Positions 1-8,721 of a stretch of 64,000 bases of DNA are shown here, in pieces. Origin of the DNA: Anaerolineae bacterium (GTDB lineage: Bacteria; Chloroflexota; Anaerolineae; Promineifilales; Promineifilaceae). A model generated the notes under the pieces. It was given only the letters and a program-made list of their open reading frames with translations. It ran no database searches and was not told the origin of the DNA. Each line of letters begins with the position of its first letter. Positions within the stretch are counted from its first letter, which is position 1. Position numbers and translations under genes: made by a program. The stretch spans positions 1 to 64,000 of the forward strand of contig JAUIAP010000026.1 of assembly GCA_030425205.1 (NCBI GenBank), given 5' to 3'.

Positions 1-440
1 AGGTTACACCCAAGCCTTTATCCGCTTCTCAGGCGGCGTGGCTTTTCGTTCGTGATGCAACCAAGCTGGAAACAGACGAGCAACAAATGTTGACAAAGCT
101 GACCCAATCCCATCCGCTCTTGACCAACGCCTACACCTTGGTGCAATCTTTTAACACGATGGTGCGCTCACAAGGTCATCTGCAACTCGCTGACTGGATT
201 GACTCCGCACTGGCCTCTGGACTAACTCAACTCACCAGTTTTGCCGCTGGTCTCCAGCAAGATTTCGACGAGGTTTACAACGCACTCTGTATGGTCTGGA
301 ATAGTGGGTGCACGGAAGGCAATGTGAACCGCTTAAAATTTATCAAGCGGCAGATGTATGGTCGTGCCAATTTCGACCTTTTACGCAAGCGCGTTTTGTA
401 TCGCTCGCCCAAATTGCCCTTTCACACAAAGCTCGGATGA
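1..440 (+). CDS. ISL3-family transposase, C-terminal part (5' end outside window)
   Basis: The frame is open from the left edge of the window and ends at TGA 438-440, giving about 145 residues of a longer protein. The tail contains VNRLKFIKRQMYGRANFDLL, which matches the conserved C-terminal end of ISL3-family transposases (a DDE enzyme that cuts and joins IS ends). The catalytic residues would lie upstream, outside the window, so completeness cannot be judged. The stop codon overlaps the ATG of the following IS3 orfB in an ATGA arrangement, probably an accident of insertion rather than a natural operon. Confidence 0.8.
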   Translation, partial: VTPKPLSASQAAWLFVRDATKLETDEQQMLTKLTQSHPLLTNAYTLVQSFNTMVRSQGHLQLADWIDSALASGLTQLTSFAAGLQQDFDEVYNALCMVWNSGCTEGNVNRLKFIKRQMYGRANFDLLRKRVLYRSPKLPFHTKLG

Positions 441-443
441 ACC
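420..443 (+). repeat. Probable right terminal inverted repeat of the ISL3 element
   Basis: Just around the transposase stop codon the complementary strand reads GGTTCATCCGAGCTTTGTG, continuing to 420. ISL3-family ends typically start with GGYTC and lie immediately after the transposase gene. The left partner is outside the window, so the match cannot be confirmed by pairing. If right, the element ends at about 443 and the sequence after it belongs to the disrupted host element. Confidence 0.5.
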
Positions 444-1315
444 TATTTTGTCTTGACAAAAACAGCGAGAAGGCAAACTTTCCAATCAAGCGGTTGTGCG
501 CGGCAATGAATGTCTCGGTGAGCGGCTACTATGCGTGGCGTGGTCGAGACAAAAGTGAACGTGCGTGCGAGGAGGAGCGATTGACGTTGCAGATTGAGCA
601 GATATTTTACGAATTTCGCTCGATTTATGGCGCACCGCGTATCCAAGGCGAGCTGCAAGACAGAGGCGTGCGGATTAGCGTCAAGCGCGTGGCACGTTTG
701 ATGCGACAGGCTGGCCTGAGTGCGGAGCTGCCACCGAAACGAGTCACGACGACCCAACGCGATGACACGCACAAGGCGGCTGAGAACGTGTTGGCGCGAG
801 ACTTTTCGGCCGAACGACCCAACCAAAAGTGGGTCGGTGACATTTCCTACATCCCAACTGCATCAGGTTGGCTTTACTTGGCGGTGATTATCGACCTGTA
901 TTCGCGTATGGTCGTTGGCTGGGCAACCAGTTCCTCACTGGCATCACCGCTGGTGGAAGCTGCGCTCGAACAAGCCATTGTACGTCGTCAGCCAACTGGC
1001 GACCTGCTGCATCATACTGACCGTGGCAGCCAATATACGGGGCAACCCTATCAAACACAACTGGCAAAGGCTGGCATCACAACCATCAGCATGTCCCGCA
1101 AAGGCAACTGTCACGACAATGCCGTTGCCGAGTCATTTTTCGCCCGACTCAAATGTGAGTGTGTCTATCGCAACGCATATCGCTCACACGCTAAGGCGCA
1201 CCGTGATTTGTTCGAATATATTGAGGTCTTCTACAATAGAAAGAGACGACACTCCTCGCTGGGCTATCTCAGCCCCACTGACTTTGAAAACCAGTATCTT
1301 GTCTGTCTTAACTGA
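437..1315 (+). CDS. IS3-family transposase OrfB (rve integrase core), orfA missing
   Basis: The product (292 residues from ATG 437) begins with an HTH_21-like segment containing SVSGYYAW and YGAPRIQGEL, followed by an rve/DDE integrase core. The catalytic triad is visible as D in GDISYI, D in HHTDRGSQY and E in AESFFARLKCE, and the typical C-terminal FYNRKRRHSSLGYLSP is present. IS3 elements normally make OrfAB by a -1 frameshift from orfA; here orfA is replaced by ISL3 sequence, so autonomous transposition is unlikely although the catalytic domain looks intact. One TCGGCCGA copy (806-813) lies inside the gene. Confidence 0.85.
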   Translation: MNLFCLDKNSEKANFPIKRLCAAMNVSVSGYYAWRGRDKSERACEEERLTLQIEQIFYEFRSIYGAPRIQGELQDRGVRISVKRVARLMRQAGLSAELPPKRVTTTQRDDTHKAAENVLARDFSAERPNQKWVGDISYIPTASGWLYLAVIIDLYSRMVVGWATSSSLASPLVEAALEQAIVRRQPTGDLLHHTDRGSQYTGQPYQTQLAKAGITTISMSRKGNCHDNAVAESFFARLKCECVYRNAYRSHAKAHRDLFEYIEVFYNRKRRHSSLGYLSPTDFENQYLVCLN

Positions 1316-1323
1316 CCTTCTAT

Positions 1324-1344
1324 AATGTTTTTGACAAAAACATT
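1324..1344. terminator. Short perfect hairpin after orfB
   Basis: AATGTTTTT (1324-1332) and AAAAACATT (1336-1344) form 9-bp arms with a 3-base loop, 9 bases after the orfB stop. It is A/T-rich and so only moderately stable. It contains TTGACAAAAACA, which also occurs at 453-464, just in front of the conserved part of orfB. It may be a weak terminator or part of an IS end. Confidence 0.35.
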
Positions 1345-1381
1345 GGCGACCATTCTGTTTATGGGCGAGAATTATCGATCA

Positions 1382-3439
1382 CTATCGTTGGATTATAGGG
1401 ATGAATACATTGTGGAAGTCAGCAATAAGAACCTCTATATTGATGTTATGAACCGATGTGTCTGAGTTGATCTTTATTTGTAATGGTAGGGTCAAGTCAT
1501 GTGTTCCTAGAGGTAAACCTGAAACGTCTATCCTGATTTGAGCAGTCACTCTATCCCCTGAAGCTGAGGAATCAATGATTGCAACTCTCCCTGACGACCC
1601 TGACAGATTAACAGTTCCAGCATAGGTGTAATCGACTTCAACCGCAAAGCTCGTTGTTATAGTATCTATATTGTTATCTACATCGACAGGGACAGCGATA
1701 TTAGTAGGGATATTTTGAAGAAACGGTTTTGGTACAAAAACAGAACCAGTTCGTTGGACATTGGCTCTAAACATCGGCCAACTCGCCTGACTCGTTGAAC
1801 CGAACACTTCCCACTTGCGATAGTTGCTGTTAGTGGTGACGAGGTCAAGACGCCCGTCGCCATCGAAGTCGCCCGCCACAGGTGCGTTTAGGAGTGTCCC
1901 GTTACCAAAGTAGAAGGGAGTTGGATCTTGATAACCGGGCGTGACTGCCGTCAAGATAGTGCCATCACCATCTACAATGACCATATCGCTTTGTACATTT
2001 ACGAATATCTCATCCTGTTGGTCCCCATCATAATCTGCAAGAATTACCCCCTTGCCTTGTCCATGTGTTGAAGTGTGGCCAAGGCGATTGATCGCCTTGA
2101 CAGGAAATCCTGCGACATTACTGCCATTACCATGCCACGCATAGAGACGCGATTGCTTTTCAGGATAGCGTGAATAGGGTCCACTTGGAATGTCTTGGCT
2201 TGAATCAAGCATAATTACTTCAAGCGAGCCATCGTTGTCCAGATCTCCCAATACTGGTGATGCAGGTGTTGGGCCAAGAGTGGTCTTGCCACCTTCCCAT
2301 CCTGGTAGATCTTGTCCTGCTGTATCAAGCGCATAAACCTTGAAGCCCGCTGTTGGTGCAGTGGGTTGACCTGGATTACCATTTAAAAAGTAAAATTCAC
2401 CTGTGCCGAAAACTATCTCGGGTTTGCCATCGTTGTTAATATCGCCAATCGCCGGAGAAGAATAGACTGCCTCGTAAACATAGCGCGGCCATCCGGGAAG
2501 GACGTTTCCCTGATAATCAAGTGCATAAACGGAGCCGCCGCAGTATGGACCAAAGGCAGTATGATAAGGTGTTTGATACGGGCACACCCATGTGGTAAGG
2601 GGATTTCCATGAAAATCCCCTTCATCAGTGCCAATGACAATCTCGAGGAAGCCGTCACCAGTCAAGTCAGCTAAAGCAGCGGAACTCCAGATGGTATCGG
2701 CAAAACGATTGTGCAGACCTGAGTTGATCAACCAAACATCATGAACGCTGCCGTTGGGAAAACCCGCTTGACGAGTACCGTCAGGATTAAAAACATGTAG
2801 ACGTTTATCAAAGCCTCCCACAACAACCTCCATTTGTCCATCTTTATCGATGTCACCTAATGCGGGCGTTGCAAAGATGCCGTCAGGACAATTGTTTGGT
2901 GCAACAGCACCATCAAGTGCAAAGCGTGGCCAGCCGGGTTTGACTCCACCATTCTTATCCAACACAATGATCCCGCCGGGTGTGCAATAATCATAAATAC
3001 GCAAGGGACCATTTGAAATCACAATTTCAACTGAGCCATCGTTATCTATATCAGCAATAGCGGCGCCAGACTGAATCTCTTGGGTTGATGCACCCATTCC
3101 GTATGCTGGCGCAATATCGGTTGTCCATAGGACATGGCCTGCATGATTTATGGCGTATACGACACCTTTATTTGTAGTCACTATAGTATCGAGTTTTCCA
3201 TCACCATTAATATCAGCGACGGCTGGTGAGCCATAGTGGCAATGCGTGTCTAGCACACCTTCATGACAAACTTCCGTGTCTCCCCCCAGTGGAATACTAA
3301 TATCAGGTTGAATCTCTTTGCGCTGGATCGTTTCGGCCGAAATTGCATCTGCACTTCCAAAGATTGCCAAGGCAAAACTAAAATGAAGTACGAAAAGTAA
3401 GACTTTAAAGGATGATGGTCGTGTTGGCGCATTGCTCAT
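1382..3439 (-). CDS. Secreted FG-GAP/VCBS beta-propeller protein
   Basis: The 685-residue product has an N-terminal hydrophobic signal sequence ending near GSADAISA. It then carries many FG-GAP/VCBS repeats, each with a calcium-binding DxDxDG loop: DINGDGK, DIDNDGS, DIDKDGQ, DLTGDGF, DINNDGK, DLDNDGS and DFDGDGR. Such repeats build integrin-like beta-propellers on extracellular proteins. The last ~120 residues form a separate beta-rich domain that ends in HNVFIPIIQR, resembling the tails of two other secreted proteins in this window. No catalytic domain is visible, so the role is probably binding or adhesion. Only one TCGGCCGA copy (3333-3340) is present, in the signal region. Confidence 0.85.
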   Translation of the reverse strand: MSNAPTRPSSFKVLLFVLHFSFALAIFGSADAISAETIQRKEIQPDISIPLGGDTEVCHEGVLDTHCHYGSPAVADINGDGKLDTIVTTNKGVVYAINHAGHVLWTTDIAPAYGMGASTQEIQSGAAIADIDNDGSVEIVISNGPLRIYDYCTPGGIIVLDKNGGVKPGWPRFALDGAVAPNNCPDGIFATPALGDIDKDGQMEVVVGGFDKRLHVFNPDGTRQAGFPNGSVHDVWLINSGLHNRFADTIWSSAALADLTGDGFLEIVIGTDEGDFHGNPLTTWVCPYQTPYHTAFGPYCGGSVYALDYQGNVLPGWPRYVYEAVYSSPAIGDINNDGKPEIVFGTGEFYFLNGNPGQPTAPTAGFKVYALDTAGQDLPGWEGGKTTLGPTPASPVLGDLDNDGSLEVIMLDSSQDIPSGPYSRYPEKQSRLYAWHGNGSNVAGFPVKAINRLGHTSTHGQGKGVILADYDGDQQDEIFVNVQSDMVIVDGDGTILTAVTPGYQDPTPFYFGNGTLLNAPVAGDFDGDGRLDLVTTNSNYRKWEVFGSTSQASWPMFRANVQRTGSVFVPKPFLQNIPTNIAVPVDVDNNIDTITTSFAVEVDYTYAGTVNLSGSSGRVAIIDSSASGDRVTAQIRIDVSGLPLGTHDLTLPLQIKINSDTSVHNINIEVLIADFHNVFIPIIQR

Positions 3440-3740
3440 TACTTGCTCCTTTCCATAGAAGTTGGTCGGTTTAGTTATAGTAAACAGTGTTAGCTCTCCG
3501 TTTGCCGAAACGGAAAGACTTTTTATTTAAGTTGTTTGATTCAGGGTTGAGGGACAAGAGTGTATGTTTATTTGTTTGACAATACATTGCTACCAATACT
3601 AGGTCTCGTGGTAGCAATAACGCCACCCAATAAATCGTACCTTAGGGAGTATAATTAAGCAGCTCAATATTGCGAAACAAATAAAGATTATGCTGCGGTT
3701 TAATTAAGTTCACGCTGCATTAACGAACAGCCCAATACAT
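3440..3740. other. Divergent intergenic region, no gene seen
   Basis: This AT-rich stretch separates two divergently transcribed genes and must hold both promoters. A TACCAATAC copy lies near 3590, the same 9-mer that is repeated near 60900. No convincing ORF, RNA gene or terminator is visible. Confidence 0.5.
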
Positions 3741-4994
3741 ATGTTAAGTCCAACTCTTTCCCTACGCCGGCAAATGATTGTCCGCAACCAATGGCTACAT
3801 GAACGCCTTACTACCGTTTTACCGGAGTTGATGGAGCGTGCCGAGATTGATTTATGGATTGTCTCGTGCCGTGAATACAATGAAGATCCTGTTGTGATGT
3901 CGTTATTGCCACAACCTAGCATGTCGGCACGGAGACGTACCATCCTCGTTTTTGAGCGTCAGGCAAATGGTACCGTCACTCAATTTAGCGTGAGTCGTTA
4001 CCCAGTCCCGAACGTTTACGATACGGTCTGGCTACCCGAGCAGGAGTCACAGTTGGCTTGTCTTGCCCGATTGATTGTAGAGCGCAATCCACGGAGAGTT
4101 GCGTTGAACTGCTCACACACGTTTGCCTTCGCTGATGGGCTTAGCCATTCGGAGTATTCGCGATTGATTGCCGCATTGCCCGAGGGTTATGGATCGCGAA
4201 TCGTGAGTGGAGACGCTATAGCGATTGGTTGGTTGGAACGGCGCATTAATGCGGAGCTTGAAGTTTATCCCCGCATTGTGGCGATGGGACATGCGCTGAT
4301 CAAACGGGCATTTTCAACTGAGGTCATTCATCCCGGTGTTACAACGACAGAGGACATTGTATGGTGGCTACGAGATGAGATTCAGCGTATGGGATTACAG
4401 GCATGGTTTCAACCCACTGTGATGTTGCAAGCAGAAGACCAGCCGTTTGGCAATTTTATTGATGGAGCTGAGAAGCGTATGGTCATTAAACCGGGCGATC
4501 TACTGCATTGCGATGTTGGGTTTCACTATCTAGGTTTGGCAACCGATCAACAACAACACGCCTACGTCTTGAAACCCGGTGAGACAGATGCACCAGCAGG
4601 GTTGAAAGCAGCCTTGGCGACAGGGAATCGAGTTCAGGACATACACCTAGAGGAGATGCAAATCGGCCGAACTGGTAATGAAGTGCTACACGCCGTATTG
4701 GCGCGTTGTTCGGCCGAAAATATCGCCGCCATGATCTATAGTCATCCTCTTGGATATCATGGACATGCTGCTGGCCCAACGATTGGCTTGTGGGATCAAC
4801 AAGAAGGTGTCGCTGGCAAAGGCGATTACCCACTCTATGACAAAACATGCTACTCAATCGAGCTCAATATCACACAAACGATTCCCGAATGGGGCAATCA
4901 GCCAGTTCGTATCATGCTTGAAGAAGATGCGGTGCTTGATACTAAGATGCGCTGGTTAGCAGGTCGGCAATCAGACCTTCATCTCATCGTATAA
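3741..4994 (+). CDS. M24-family metallopeptidase (Xaa-Pro aminopeptidase-like)
   Basis: The 417-residue product has the pita-bread fold signature of peptidase family M24. The five expected metal ligands can be placed: D258 (HCDVGF), D269 (LATDQQ), H335 (YSHPLGYHGH), E374 (CYSIELN) and E395 (MLEEDAV). The N-terminal ~180 residues correspond to the creatinase-like domain that restricts substrate to Xaa-Pro or related N-termini. The ATG at 3741 has no strong ribosome site; ATG 3774 is an alternative. Exact substrate is unknown; M24 members also include non-peptidase C-N hydrolases. Confidence 0.8.
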   Translation: MLSPTLSLRRQMIVRNQWLHERLTTVLPELMERAEIDLWIVSCREYNEDPVVMSLLPQPSMSARRRTILVFERQANGTVTQFSVSRYPVPNVYDTVWLPEQESQLACLARLIVERNPRRVALNCSHTFAFADGLSHSEYSRLIAALPEGYGSRIVSGDAIAIGWLERRINAELEVYPRIVAMGHALIKRAFSTEVIHPGVTTTEDIVWWLRDEIQRMGLQAWFQPTVMLQAEDQPFGNFIDGAEKRMVIKPGDLLHCDVGFHYLGLATDQQQHAYVLKPGETDAPAGLKAALATGNRVQDIHLEEMQIGRTGNEVLHAVLARCSAENIAAMIYSHPLGYHGHAAGPTIGLWDQQEGVAGKGDYPLYDKTCYSIELNITQTIPEWGNQPVRIMLEEDAVLDTKMRWLAGRQSDLHLIV

Positions 4995-5087
4995 AAATGT
5001 AGAAAAAAATGGATGGGAGTTGTAACTTAGCCCTTAAGTGATGGCTCAAAAATATAGACCCGCGAGCGCGAGCCTAAGATTGGACAA

Positions 5088-5297
5088 TTAACGACGACGG
5101 ACGTTGCGAGCCTGTGGCCCTTTGCCCATATCAATTTCGTCAAAGTCAACTGGATCACCTTCATAGAGATTGCGATACCCTTCACCTTCAATTGCTGAAT
5201 AATGGACGAACACGTCTCCTTCGCCAGCTTCAGGTTCAATAAAACCGAATCCTTTTAGACGGTTAAACCATTTGATAATTCCACGTTTCTTAGACAT
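5088..5297 (-). CDS. Cold-shock domain protein (copy 1)
   Basis: The 69-residue product is a single cold-shock domain. RNP1 appears as KGFGFIEP and RNP2 as VFVHYSA, the surfaces that bind single-stranded RNA or DNA. The ATG is preceded by GGGAG at a good distance. It is 58 of 69 residues identical (by eye) to the next copy upstream and shares its basic tail. It is the last of three tandem csp genes on this strand. Its likely role is RNA chaperoning during cold or growth transitions. Confidence 0.9.
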   Translation of the reverse strand: MSKKRGIIKWFNRLKGFGFIEPEAGEGDVFVHYSAIEGEGYRNLYEGDPVDFDEIDMGKGPQARNVRRR

Positions 5298-5351
5298 TAA
5301 TTTGCTCCCGGCCTATCGTCACGAATTGCACTAGATGCAACCGCAACATAG

Positions 5352-5561
5352 TTATCTTCGATTAACTTTCTTAGCTTGTGGTCCCTTGCCCATGTCGATC
5401 TCATCATATTGGACAGGGTCACCCTCATACAGATTACGGTATCCATCACCTTCAATTGCCGAATAATGAACGAATACATCTGCACCACCCTCTTCTGGTT
5501 CAATAAACCCGAACCCTTTTAAACGATTAAACCATTTTACAATTCCACGTTTTCTGCTCAT
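5352..5561 (-). CDS. Cold-shock domain protein (copy 2)
   Basis: This 69-residue paralogue has the same RNP1 (KGFGFIEP) and RNP2 (VFVHYSA) motifs. An upstream ATG at 5612 would add 17 residues, but the ATG at 5561 has a GGGGAG ribosome site and gives a start (MSRKRG) matching the neighbours, so it is preferred. The leader sequences of copies 1 and 2 both read GGGAGCAAA before the start, which points to a recent duplication. Confidence 0.9.
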   Translation of the reverse strand: MSRKRGIVKWFNRLKGFGFIEPEEGGADVFVHYSAIEGDGYRNLYEGDPVQYDEIDMGKGPQAKKVNRR

Positions 5562-5720
5562 GATTTTGCTCCCCATGAACGAATCAATTCTCCTACGGCA
5601 TATTACTAACATGTCCGCATAAATTCATAACTTCATTCTATTCAATAGACGTTAACATTTTGCTTACGACTCCATCCCCGTCATGCCAAATTAACAAATG
5701 CACGTTAATGCTAGACAGCT

Positions 5721-5936
5721 TTACCGTCGTCGTTGGCGCACGTTACGCGCCTGTAGCCCTCTACCGTTATCGATCTCATCGTAGCCTACAGATGCGCCCT
5801 CTTGCAGGTCGCTATAGCCTTCGCCATCGAGTGCTGTGTAGTGGACAAAAATATCATCCGTTCCGTCTTCCGGCTCAATAAAGCCAAAGCCCTTTAGCCG
5901 GTTGAACCATTTCACAATACCACGCTTTCTTGCCAT
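5721..5936 (-). CDS. Cold-shock domain protein (copy 3)
   Basis: The 71-residue product starts at ATG 5936 behind a GGAGG site and begins MARKRG. RNP1 KGFGFIEP and the RNP2-like IFVHYTA are intact. It is more diverged than the other two copies and ends in a run of arginines. It is the first gene of the tandem set and is separated from the antiporter gene upstream by ~470 bases that probably hold a long leader and promoter. Confidence 0.9.
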   Translation of the reverse strand: MARKRGIVKWFNRLKGFGFIEPEDGTDDIFVHYTALDGEGYSDLQEGASVGYDEIDNGRGLQARNVRQRRR

Positions 5937-6402
5937 CGTTATGCCTCCGACCCCGTATGCAATTGCCACCCCACCAGTCATTTGATGAGTACGTCCATTA
6001 TCGCTAGCGGACATAGGCAAGCCACGCTGTGTCACTTCTGGAATCACGTTTCAATTACGTCTACTTTGGGGTGATACAGTGCAAATCAATCCGTACTCAA
6101 TACTTCATCTATGATGAAAGATAACATACAGAAATTGGCAAGTAAAGCTGCGACGTGTTGCTTTCGCACTATTTTCACAGCGTACGAGACAGTGTGAAAT
6201 CAGCGCAAGCACCAAGACCAAAATGCAAGAATTATTGTAAGAAAGAAGGATGGCAACAAAAGCTTTTCACAAATCGACTTGCATCAACTGCAAGAAAAAT
6301 TGTAAGAATCTTCAGTTGTTACAGTGGAGAGTTTGGTACCAAGAGGCTAATGTTAAATTTTTCGTATTCTATAAGGACAAATAATACAGATGCATGGCAT
6401 GC
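5937..6402. promoter_or_regulatory. Long leader/promoter region upstream of the csp cluster
   Basis: No convincing gene lies here; the only ORF of any length has no family resemblance. A 19-base element starting GCAAGAA and ending TTGTAAGAA occurs at 6225-6243 and again at 6290-6308 with two differences. Cold-shock genes often have long structured 5' leaders, which makes a regulatory role plausible, but no specific structure could be proven by eye. Confidence 0.4.
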
Positions 6403-7368
6403 TTACAACGTGAGTATGATTCTGTAAATTACGTAAACGAAATAGGTAATAATTAGACCGATCCCAAGCGGGCGTGATAGCTCCTCCCGACGCGATACCC
6501 ATGCGAAAAAACCGCCCGAAAATAGCGCGACAAACCCATAACTTGCAACGACGCCAACCTCACTTGCGTCAAGAAATCCGACGCCCGCGATACCCGAAAA
6601 TAGCAGCGTCATTGGAAGAACGAACAACACGTTGAAAATGTTGCTGCCTAATAAATTGCCAGTTGCAATCTCATTTTCACCCGCCCGTGCCGCAACAATG
6701 CTGGCTGTGATGTCGGGAATTGACGTACCTAGCGCAACGACAGTAAGGCCAAGAATTGCCTCGCTGATTCCATAATAATTACCGATTGTGATCGCCTGTC
6801 TCACAGTTGATTCGCCCCCGAGATAGAGCAATCCACAGCCGACTACAAACCAAAACAGACTATTGGCAAATGGCAGAACATCGCCGTCGTCATCGTCATC
6901 GTCAAGTCCTTCACGTAGGCGGGAACGGGTTTGTAGAAGGTAGAGGCTAAACGCGCTAAAGAAGATAAAAAGTGTCCAGACGGGCAGTGTTGCGCCCATG
7001 AAGGTCATGATGATAAAGACGATAAATGGCGCGAATGCAAAAAGGGCAAGGTCGGTACGGAACTGATCGACGCGCACAGGGAGTTGAACAAGAATGGCGC
7101 AAATGCCGAACCCAATGAGCAGGTTGGCAAGATTGCTGCCAGAGACATTTGAAAGTGCAAAGCTTGATTGGGAGCGAATTGCAGCAATAACATTGACAAA
7201 TAGTTCAGGAGCACTCGTTCCAAACGCGACCAAGATAACCCCTGCGACGACTTTAGAGATGCGCAAATGTTTGGCAATCGAGACAGCACCCTCAACGAGC
7301 CATTCGGCACCAAAATAGAGCGCGCCGAAACCCAGCAACATCCAAAAAACTGCGATTATTATTTCCAT
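6403..7368 (-). CDS. Calcium/sodium antiporter of the CaCA family (YrbG-like)
   Basis: The 321-residue membrane protein has the two inverted alpha repeats of the CaCA family: GTSAPELFVN in the N-terminal half and GTSIPDITAS in the C-terminal half. About ten hydrophobic segments are separated by a central acidic loop (LDDDDDDGD), as in YrbG proteins. It exchanges Ca2+ for Na+ (or H+) at the cytoplasmic membrane. It is a single gene, with the csp cluster downstream on the same strand after a long gap. Confidence 0.9.
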   Translation of the reverse strand: MEIIIAVFWMLLGFGALYFGAEWLVEGAVSIAKHLRISKVVAGVILVAFGTSAPELFVNVIAAIRSQSSFALSNVSGSNLANLLIGFGICAILVQLPVRVDQFRTDLALFAFAPFIVFIIMTFMGATLPVWTLFIFFSAFSLYLLQTRSRLREGLDDDDDDGDVLPFANSLFWFVVGCGLLYLGGESTVRQAITIGNYYGISEAILGLTVVALGTSIPDITASIVAARAGENEIATGNLLGSNIFNVLFVLPMTLLFSGIAGVGFLDASEVGVVASYGFVALFSGGFFAWVSRREELSRPLGIGLIITYFVYVIYRIILTL

Positions 7369-7657
7369 ATAGCAATGCCTTTACTTATTGACCAGCGGAC
7401 GATTATGTTTGATTACCTGCAAGATACAATCGGGTTTTACCTGATAGCGTTGCTATTTTAGTCAAGCCTGCAACTTTTGCGTAACGATTGTGATGGAAGT
7501 AGTTGCGATGCCAACCTGTCTAATGCGTTGTAATTAGCTCGGTGAAGAAATTAATGGAGATTTTGTCCATTTTGGTGATTGCCGTAACGCTACCGTAACG
7601 ATCTCGTCACGGTAGATACGTATTATTTAGACAAATATCACTCCCAGATTTTTTGTG
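7369..7657. other. Intergenic region between antiporter and psuG
   Basis: The region between the divergent genes must hold the antiporter promoter. No protein gene is visible. At 7585-7615 the sequence contains CCGTAACG twice and an inverted CTACCGT...ACGGTAG pair, possibly an operator. It runs into the terminator-like hairpin at 7658. Confidence 0.35.
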
Positions 7658-7691
7658 AACGCGAGACGCAGCCCGTCTCGCGTTTTATTTT
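7658..7691 (+). terminator. Intrinsic terminator-like hairpin in front of psuG
   Basis: AACGCGAGACG (7658-7668) pairs perfectly with CGTCTCGCGTT (7674-7684) around a 5-base loop, followed by TTATTTTG. This is a strong rho-independent terminator on the + strand, but no + strand gene precedes it. It therefore ends either a small RNA transcribed from within 7450-7657 or an attenuated psuG leader. Confidence 0.75.
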
Positions 7692-7755
7692 GCTGTATAG
7701 TTATGTTGAGTGGACAGTTGGTCTGCTTGCACAACCCAAATATTACGAATTAAAC

Positions 7756-8673
7756 ATGCCTCCACACATTATTCTCAACCCAACGATTGCGCACGCGCTT
7801 GAAAATAATCTTCCGCTTGTCGCGCTTGAAAGTACGGTCATCACGCATGGCCTGCCCTATCCCGCTAACCTAGATGCTGCACGGCGCATGGAAGCGGCAG
7901 TTCGCGCCCAAGGCGCGGTTCCTGCCACTATCGCTATTCTAGATGGCAAAATCTATGTCGGACTGGATGATTCACAACTCTTGCGACTGTCCCAACTCGA
8001 TGGCAGTACGGTGCGTAAATGCAGTCGCCGCGACCTGCCAATTGTCGTTGCCTGTGGTGAACATGGCGCGACGACAGTTGCTGGCACAATGGTTATTGCA
8101 CAGATAGTTGGTATTGAATTATTTGCGACGGGCGGAATCGGTGGTGTGCATCGGGGACACCCATTTGACATCAGTGCCGATTTAATCGAATTGGGACGTA
8201 CACCCGTTACCGTCGTTAGCTCGGGCGTAAAATCGATTCTTGATCTCCCAGCCACACGCGAAGTTCTAGAGACAAACGGTGTTACTGTTGTCGGGTATCA
8301 GTCGGATTGTTTGCCAGCGTTTTATTCGCGTGCAAGTGAGTTAATGGTCGATGTGCGAGTTGATAATGCAGATGAGGCGGCGGCGATTGTGCTGGCTCGG
8401 CGCGAGCTTGGGTTGCAAATCGGGACGGTCATGGGCGTTCCTGTGCCAGAATCGGCCGAACTTGCCCCACACATCGCAGAAACCGCCGCAGCTCAAGCCC
8501 AAGCTGAAGCAGACGAACAGGGAATTCACGGCGCAGCCGCGACCCCATTCCTGCTTAAACGTATGGTTGAACTGACCGATGGGGCTAGTATGCGAGCCAA
8601 TATCGCACTGTTGGAGAACAACGCGGCCGTTGCTGCACAGATTGCGGTTGCACTACAATGCATTCAAAAATAA
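7756..8673 (+). CDS. psuG: Pseudouridine-5'-phosphate glycosidase
   Basis: The 305-residue product matches PsuG (YeiN) along its length, with LVALESTVITHG near the N-terminus, VACGEHGATTVAGTM, and FATGGIGGVHRG. The enzyme reversibly splits pseudouridine 5'-phosphate into uracil and ribose 5-phosphate. The ATG at 7756 is chosen because the family start lies there; an upstream ATG at 7690 would add 22 atypical residues and sit inside the terminator tail. No pseudouridine kinase (psuK) is adjacent. A nucleoside-type importer at 52592-56814 could supply substrate, though this is speculative. Confidence 0.92.
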   Translation: MPPHIILNPTIAHALENNLPLVALESTVITHGLPYPANLDAARRMEAAVRAQGAVPATIAILDGKIYVGLDDSQLLRLSQLDGSTVRKCSRRDLPIVVACGEHGATTVAGTMVIAQIVGIELFATGGIGGVHRGHPFDISADLIELGRTPVTVVSSGVKSILDLPATREVLETNGVTVVGYQSDCLPAFYSRASELMVDVRVDNADEAAAIVLARRELGLQIGTVMGVPVPESAELAPHIAETAAAQAQAEADEQGIHGAAATPFLLKRMVELTDGASMRANIALLENNAAVAAQIAVALQCIQK

Positions 8674-8721
8674 GCAGTATCGATGGTAATGCGTGTCTCG
8701 CTATCTTGTTCTTAATCAAAA

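Larger units (their letters stand above)
1..1344 (+). mobile_element. ISL3 element end abutting an IS3-family element remnant
   Basis: The first ~443 bases carry the end of an ISL3-type element. The sequence from ~444 to about 1344 carries an IS3-family orfB without any recognisable orfA in front of it. The simplest reading is that the ISL3 copy inserted at the start of orfB of an older IS3 element, separating it from its orfA. The outer ends of the IS3 element are not certain; a 9-bp hairpin at 1324-1344 may mark the right side. Confidence 0.6.

Noticed and set aside
6155..6427. A 90-codon open frame in the csp/antiporter spacer
   Set aside because: No family resemblance, no ribosome site, AT-rich composition, and it overlaps the 3' end of the antiporter gene on the other strand.
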